From: Nemania diffusa
Lineage: Eukaryota; Ascomycota; Sordariomycetes; Xylariales; Xylariaceae
Length of the DNA stretch: 64,000 nt
Assembly (NCBI GenBank): GCA_038501195.1
Contig: JBBPUQ010000003.1
Location: 4,246,501-4,310,500 of the forward strand
Direction of reading: 5' to 3'
The notes under the pieces are model-generated. The model had not been told where the DNA came from, searched no databases, and saw nothing but the letters and a program-made list of their open reading frames with translations. This document shows, piece by piece, positions 60,434-64,000 of this stretch. Numbering within the stretch: position 1 is the first letter of the stretch; each line of letters starts with the position of its first letter. Position numbers and translations under genes: made by a program.

Positions 60434-61495
60434 AAGCTTCAATGGGAGTAGTCTAGGTGATGTCCTATAGGAGTTTAGGTGTTCATACTGGTATCAGGGA
60501 CACAAAGACAAAAGAAGGAAGGACTTTGCTCCGCTGCTAATTAGATTTATGGGAATTCAACCCTTTCAAGGTTTCATATGCCACAGCTGTTCACCACTGG
60601 AGCTGTCATGAAAAGTTGAAGACTTCATTGGTGGTTCGGTAGACATTCTGGCAGCCCAAGGCGTTATCGGTTACGTTGTGTCGAGCATGCGAGGCAAGCT
60701 CCAGCTCATAAGCTATTCGGTAGTGCGAGCTACAAATGATACCCATGTGTTTTGAAAACATGATTTTCCTCTTGACTTGTTGAAAGTCTAAATATGAAAA
60801 TGGAAGATGGCTCCCAGTCGCGATTTTGTCGTTGCTTTCTGCCACACACCACGTTGCGATCACTCGGAAAAGTGGTGCACTTAAACAGAATTGCAATGCA
60901 CTAGCCACAATTTATCTCAGCTGCGCCTCACATATAAGCAGCTATTAGTAAACTACGTACAGGTAGGTAGGTACATATGAGAGTCACCTGCCATGTAGGT
61001 ACATAAGATAGATACTATAGTGGGCCTAGCGAGGCGCAAGCGCCGGAACAGCCTGAGCATGACGCAGCAAGACGGTACCTACTAGATGTACGTAAGGTAA
61101 GTAGGAGGTAGGTAGCACAGAGCTCACCTTGCTTAATTAATTGGGTACCTGTATCTTTCTAGGCTCCCAAGCCTCCGACATGAACATCATCACTCTCGGC
61201 GGCGCAACACTATTCTCAACTAGACTCCACGAGCTACAATAAAACATCTTCCATTCGCAGGAACTAGTTGTGGACATCCCCAACATAACCTTCTAATAAA
61301 CTTCATTCATTCTGGCTTTATGAGCCGCTTAGCGCTACTCCCTCCCCTCCCCTCCCCCGCCTCTTCGTCCTCGGCCGTGTTGCAACCGCCGGCCAATTTA
61401 TACTCTAAACTACGTTCCCGAGTTGTTCTAATTGATCCTACCTATCTATCTCCATATCCCGTATATCGTATTGTAGCGCGCGACAGTCGATCACA
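60434..61495. other. Intergenic, sorting-nexin promoter
   Basis: Contains GTAGGTA motifs at 60960-61010 and 61080-61115. A pyrimidine-rich tract (61337-61368, CCCTCCCCTCC units) lies about 130 bases before the sorting-nexin ATG, typical of fungal promoter or 5' UTR sequence. No gene is supported. Confidence 0.55.
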
Positions 61496-63662
61496 ATGTG
61501 GAATGACGAAGAAGATAACAATCCCTACGGCACGAGCTTTGACCGTCGAGATTCTATAACATCTTCCTCCGCGAATCCAGCCTCCCCAAGCTCCCGCGAT
61601 TGTAAGTGCTACTGGGTTATCTCCTGCCACCTTTGTCGGAGAAGGATAAGTCATGTGGGGATTGATTTCACCTTCTCGAGATGACTCTCTTAGCGAGGCT
61701 GGACCTAACTCGGAATTTCTAGACCAACAGCGCTTTGAGACCCCCAATACACCGTCCTCGACAAGCGAAGATGCAGCGCCCCCTCTAACATATGGGCGTC
61801 AGCCTAGCGACGTGGAGAGCGACGAGGAGTTTAATCCACCGTCTCCTCGCAGGAAACCTGGTGGCTATGATAGCCGGATCGAACAGATCCTCTACGAGAA
61901 CCCGGAGCTTCCTGTCCTTATTACAGACGCTGGCAAGAGCATGGAAAGCGGTGGGAAATATATTGTTTATACCATACGCACTGGAGTACGCTTTCCTGCC
62001 TGCTCCGCGCTTGTCTGGCACTGACATGACTCTAGGATCTCGAGGTCCGGCGTCGCTACTCGGAATTTGCATCTTTACGTGATGCTCTGACCAAGCTGCA
62101 TCCCACACTTGTCATTCCCCCCATCCCCGAGAAGCACACTATGGCAGATTACGCTGCAAACCCAACCAATGCAAAGCAAGATCAGCAAATTATAGATTTA
62201 CGCAAGCGCATGCTTGCTGTCTTCTTAAACCGCTGTCGAAGAATGGATCAAGTGAGGGAGGACGGGATCTTATGGAGGTTTCTAGATCCCAATGTTAGTT
62301 GGGTACGTTATCATTCCATTCCCATCCCGCTTTTGAAGTGAAGGGCTAACGCTAACATCAACACAGAATGAGGTCCTTCATTCGCATCCTCTATCATCTA
62401 TCCCCAAGTCCATTTTAAAAGCACCTCCCCTGGACACAGGAAATCCTACTCCGGCGCATGCTTATTTGCCAGTGCCCAGCTCCTCGGCAAAGCTGAAGAA
62501 CACGGCAAATCCCTCTCCAAACCCAGCTTTTGAAAGCTCGGGTACAGTTGCATCCCAGGTGTTGCGTCGATTCCCTCCCGAGGCCCGAGAATTGTCTGAA
62601 CACGACCTAGATCCCTACTTCATCGCTTTTGAATCATCTATAAAAGAGCTTGAGAATGCGTTGATGGGACCAATGGAAAAAGTGAATCGTCGTACTCTTA
62701 GTCATCTAAGCGCTCTAGCCACAGATCTTTCTGATTTAGGCGCTAAATTTAATGCTTTCGCACTATCAGAGCCTTCTGCATCGCTCGCAGCAGCTATTGA
62801 GCGGGTTGGCCAGGCCGCAGATTCCTCATATATAGCAACTGAGGAGCTCTCCAGTTCCCTCGGTGCTAATTTTGCCGAGCCAATGAGAGAAAATGCTCAG
62901 TTTGCTGGTGTTGTCCGAAGCGTTTTACGCTATCGGGTTCTAAAGAGAGTCCAGCAAGAGATGACCAATGACGATCTAGTGAAAAAGAAGGCACTTCTCG
63001 AACAGTTAGAAAGCAGCGAGGCTGAAGCAAGAAGGATCGAGCACTATCTTAGTAGTAGTCAGCAAATCGGAGGAACCCATCATGTTCAACCTCCAAGAAG
63101 ATCATCTAGTATGAAGGAAACTTCGTCGCACTATAGGGAGGGCAGCGGCGAGGATACTGCTTCTATCGACTCCGATTTTCCTCCTAGTCATGGTGATATG
63201 TCTTCTGCGCCATCTGCAAGAGTGGGTGCTCCAGAGCGTCCAGTTGCTACCCCGACACACAGAAAGGTCGCTAGTGGGAACTCTATTACGAACAAGATCT
63301 TCGGACCAATCCGTCACGCGATTCAGGGCGTTGCCGACGTTGATCCTGAGAGAACGCGTCGTGACACTATTGGGAAGACGCGAGAGAGCATCGAACAACT
63401 TGAACAAGCCCAGGTAGCGGTAGCACAGGATGTGCGAGCCGCAAGTTCTAGCATCTTACAAGACTTGAAAAGGTTTCAGAACGAAAAAGAAGATGATTTG
63501 AAACGATATATGGTAAGGCCCTCTTTCACTATTTTGTATTGCGGGAACTAATCAGATACCGCGTAGCTTGCTTATGCCAAAAGCCAGATCGAATGGGCGA
63601 AGAAAAACAAGGAAACTTGGGAGGAAGCCAAGGCTGAGGTTGACAAAATCGACGAGGTTTAG
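61496..63662 (+). CDS. snx41: Sorting nexin, SNX41/ATG20-type (PX-BAR)
   Basis: Five exons (61496-61601, 61681-61985, 62036-62302, 62367-63512, 63567-63662) give 639 residues. The N-terminus MWNDEEDNNPYGTSF is characteristic of filamentous-fungal SNX41/ATG20 proteins. The PX domain spans about residues 95-226: LITDAGKSMESGGKYIVYTI, DLEVRRRYSEFASLRDAL with the phosphoinositide-contact Arg-Tyr, then PPIPEKH. A long helical BAR-type region follows (HDLDPYFIAFESSIKELENAL onward, and VLRYRVLKRVQQEM). The last exon encodes EWAKKNKETWEEAKAEVDKI. Such proteins bind PI3P on endosomes and act in endosomal retrieval and selective autophagy. The acceptor of intron 1 (61680, CGAG) is chosen over 61650 because of its better pyrimidine tract; both keep frame. 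Confidence 0.9.
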
Positions 63663-64000
63663 AACGTGTCTAAACACGGGAGTTTCCATAGAAAAAGTCT
63701 TCGGAATAATAGGCATCTCGGAGGCGCCTGGCTTGCATCGCTCAATATCATTATGTAGACAGTCTGAGATGACCCAGTTTGGTTTGGCATGGATACCTAG
63801 GTTAATGAGATGAGCATGATATGGGTTGCCGAGTATACATTTTGATATGATAGCCGGTAAAACACCTATATTCGAGTGGAATTTAGTCTGCTCTTGAATT
63901 ACGATCCTCGGTTTATGTGCATCTTTAATCGCGTGAAGCGTGATAATATTTTATACTTACATTTCTACAGACCAGCCGGCCCATTCTATCTCATTGAGCC
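63663..64000. other. 3' flank of the sorting-nexin gene
   Basis: AT-rich downstream sequence to the window edge. An open frame that continues in another phase past the stop codon (to about 63813) shows no motif and is not accepted. Nothing else is seen. Confidence 0.5.

Noticed and set aside
1..64000. CRISPR arrays, bacterial operons, prophage or plasmid features
   Set aside because: No spaced direct repeats of the right size, no Shine-Dalgarno-led gene strings; all genes are eukaryotic with spliceosomal introns.
1..64000. A secondary-metabolite gene cluster
   Set aside because: The LaeA-like protein, monooxygenase, permease and transporter are far apart and no PKS, NRPS, terpene or RiPP core gene is present.

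Overview
The window looks like nuclear DNA of a filamentous ascomycete (Pezizomycotina, probably a sordariomycete). The genes are broken by short GT...AG introns of about 50-270 bp, several with recognisable CTRAC branch sites. The families are typical of that group: a LaeA-like SAM methyltransferase, YAT-type amino-acid permease, APH-like kinase, fungal flavin monooxygenase and SNX41/ATG20-type sorting nexin. Long AT-rich intergenic stretches are littered with the short motif TACCTAC/GTAGGTA. The taxonomic placement is inference; no rRNA or tRNA gene was found.

Layout. 0-6.3 kb is an accessory-looking block: a complete glutathione S-transferase gene, a gene for a HYD1-type ADP-ribosyltransferase-domain protein, a decayed Helitron Rep (HUH) region followed on the same strand by a 5'-truncated glycerophosphodiester phosphodiesterase (GDPD) pseudogene and a Helitron-end-like hairpin plus CTAG, then a three-exon small secreted protein. 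6.3-13 kb holds no gene I can support. 13-19 kb carries an amino-acid permease and a flavin monooxygenase. 20-40 kb is mainly conserved housekeeping: an SNF5-family remodeller subunit, an APH-like protein, a PA2G4/Ebp1-type M24-fold protein, an Rco1-like double-PHD protein with a one-base frameshift, and a Jsn1-type RRM+Pumilio protein. 40-44.9 kb is gene-poor. 44.9-56.6 kb has four minus-strand genes: a DUF5672 type II membrane protein, VPS18, a LaeA-like methyltransferase and a dTDP-glucose 4,6-dehydratase. 59-63.7 kb has two plus-strand genes: an SLC35/TPT-type transporter and the sorting nexin.

The genes do not form an obvious biosynthetic cluster. Shared themes are chromatin control (SNF5, Rco1-like, LaeA-like) and endolysosomal trafficking (VPS18, sorting nexin), but nothing in the sequence shows co-regulation. 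Exon models were built by hand from splice sites and frame closure. Several change what a simple reading would give: the SNF5 gene gains a conserved last exon, VPS18 gains the final CxxC of its RING finger, and the DUF5672, dehydratase, transporter and secreted-protein genes are assembled from several short exons.
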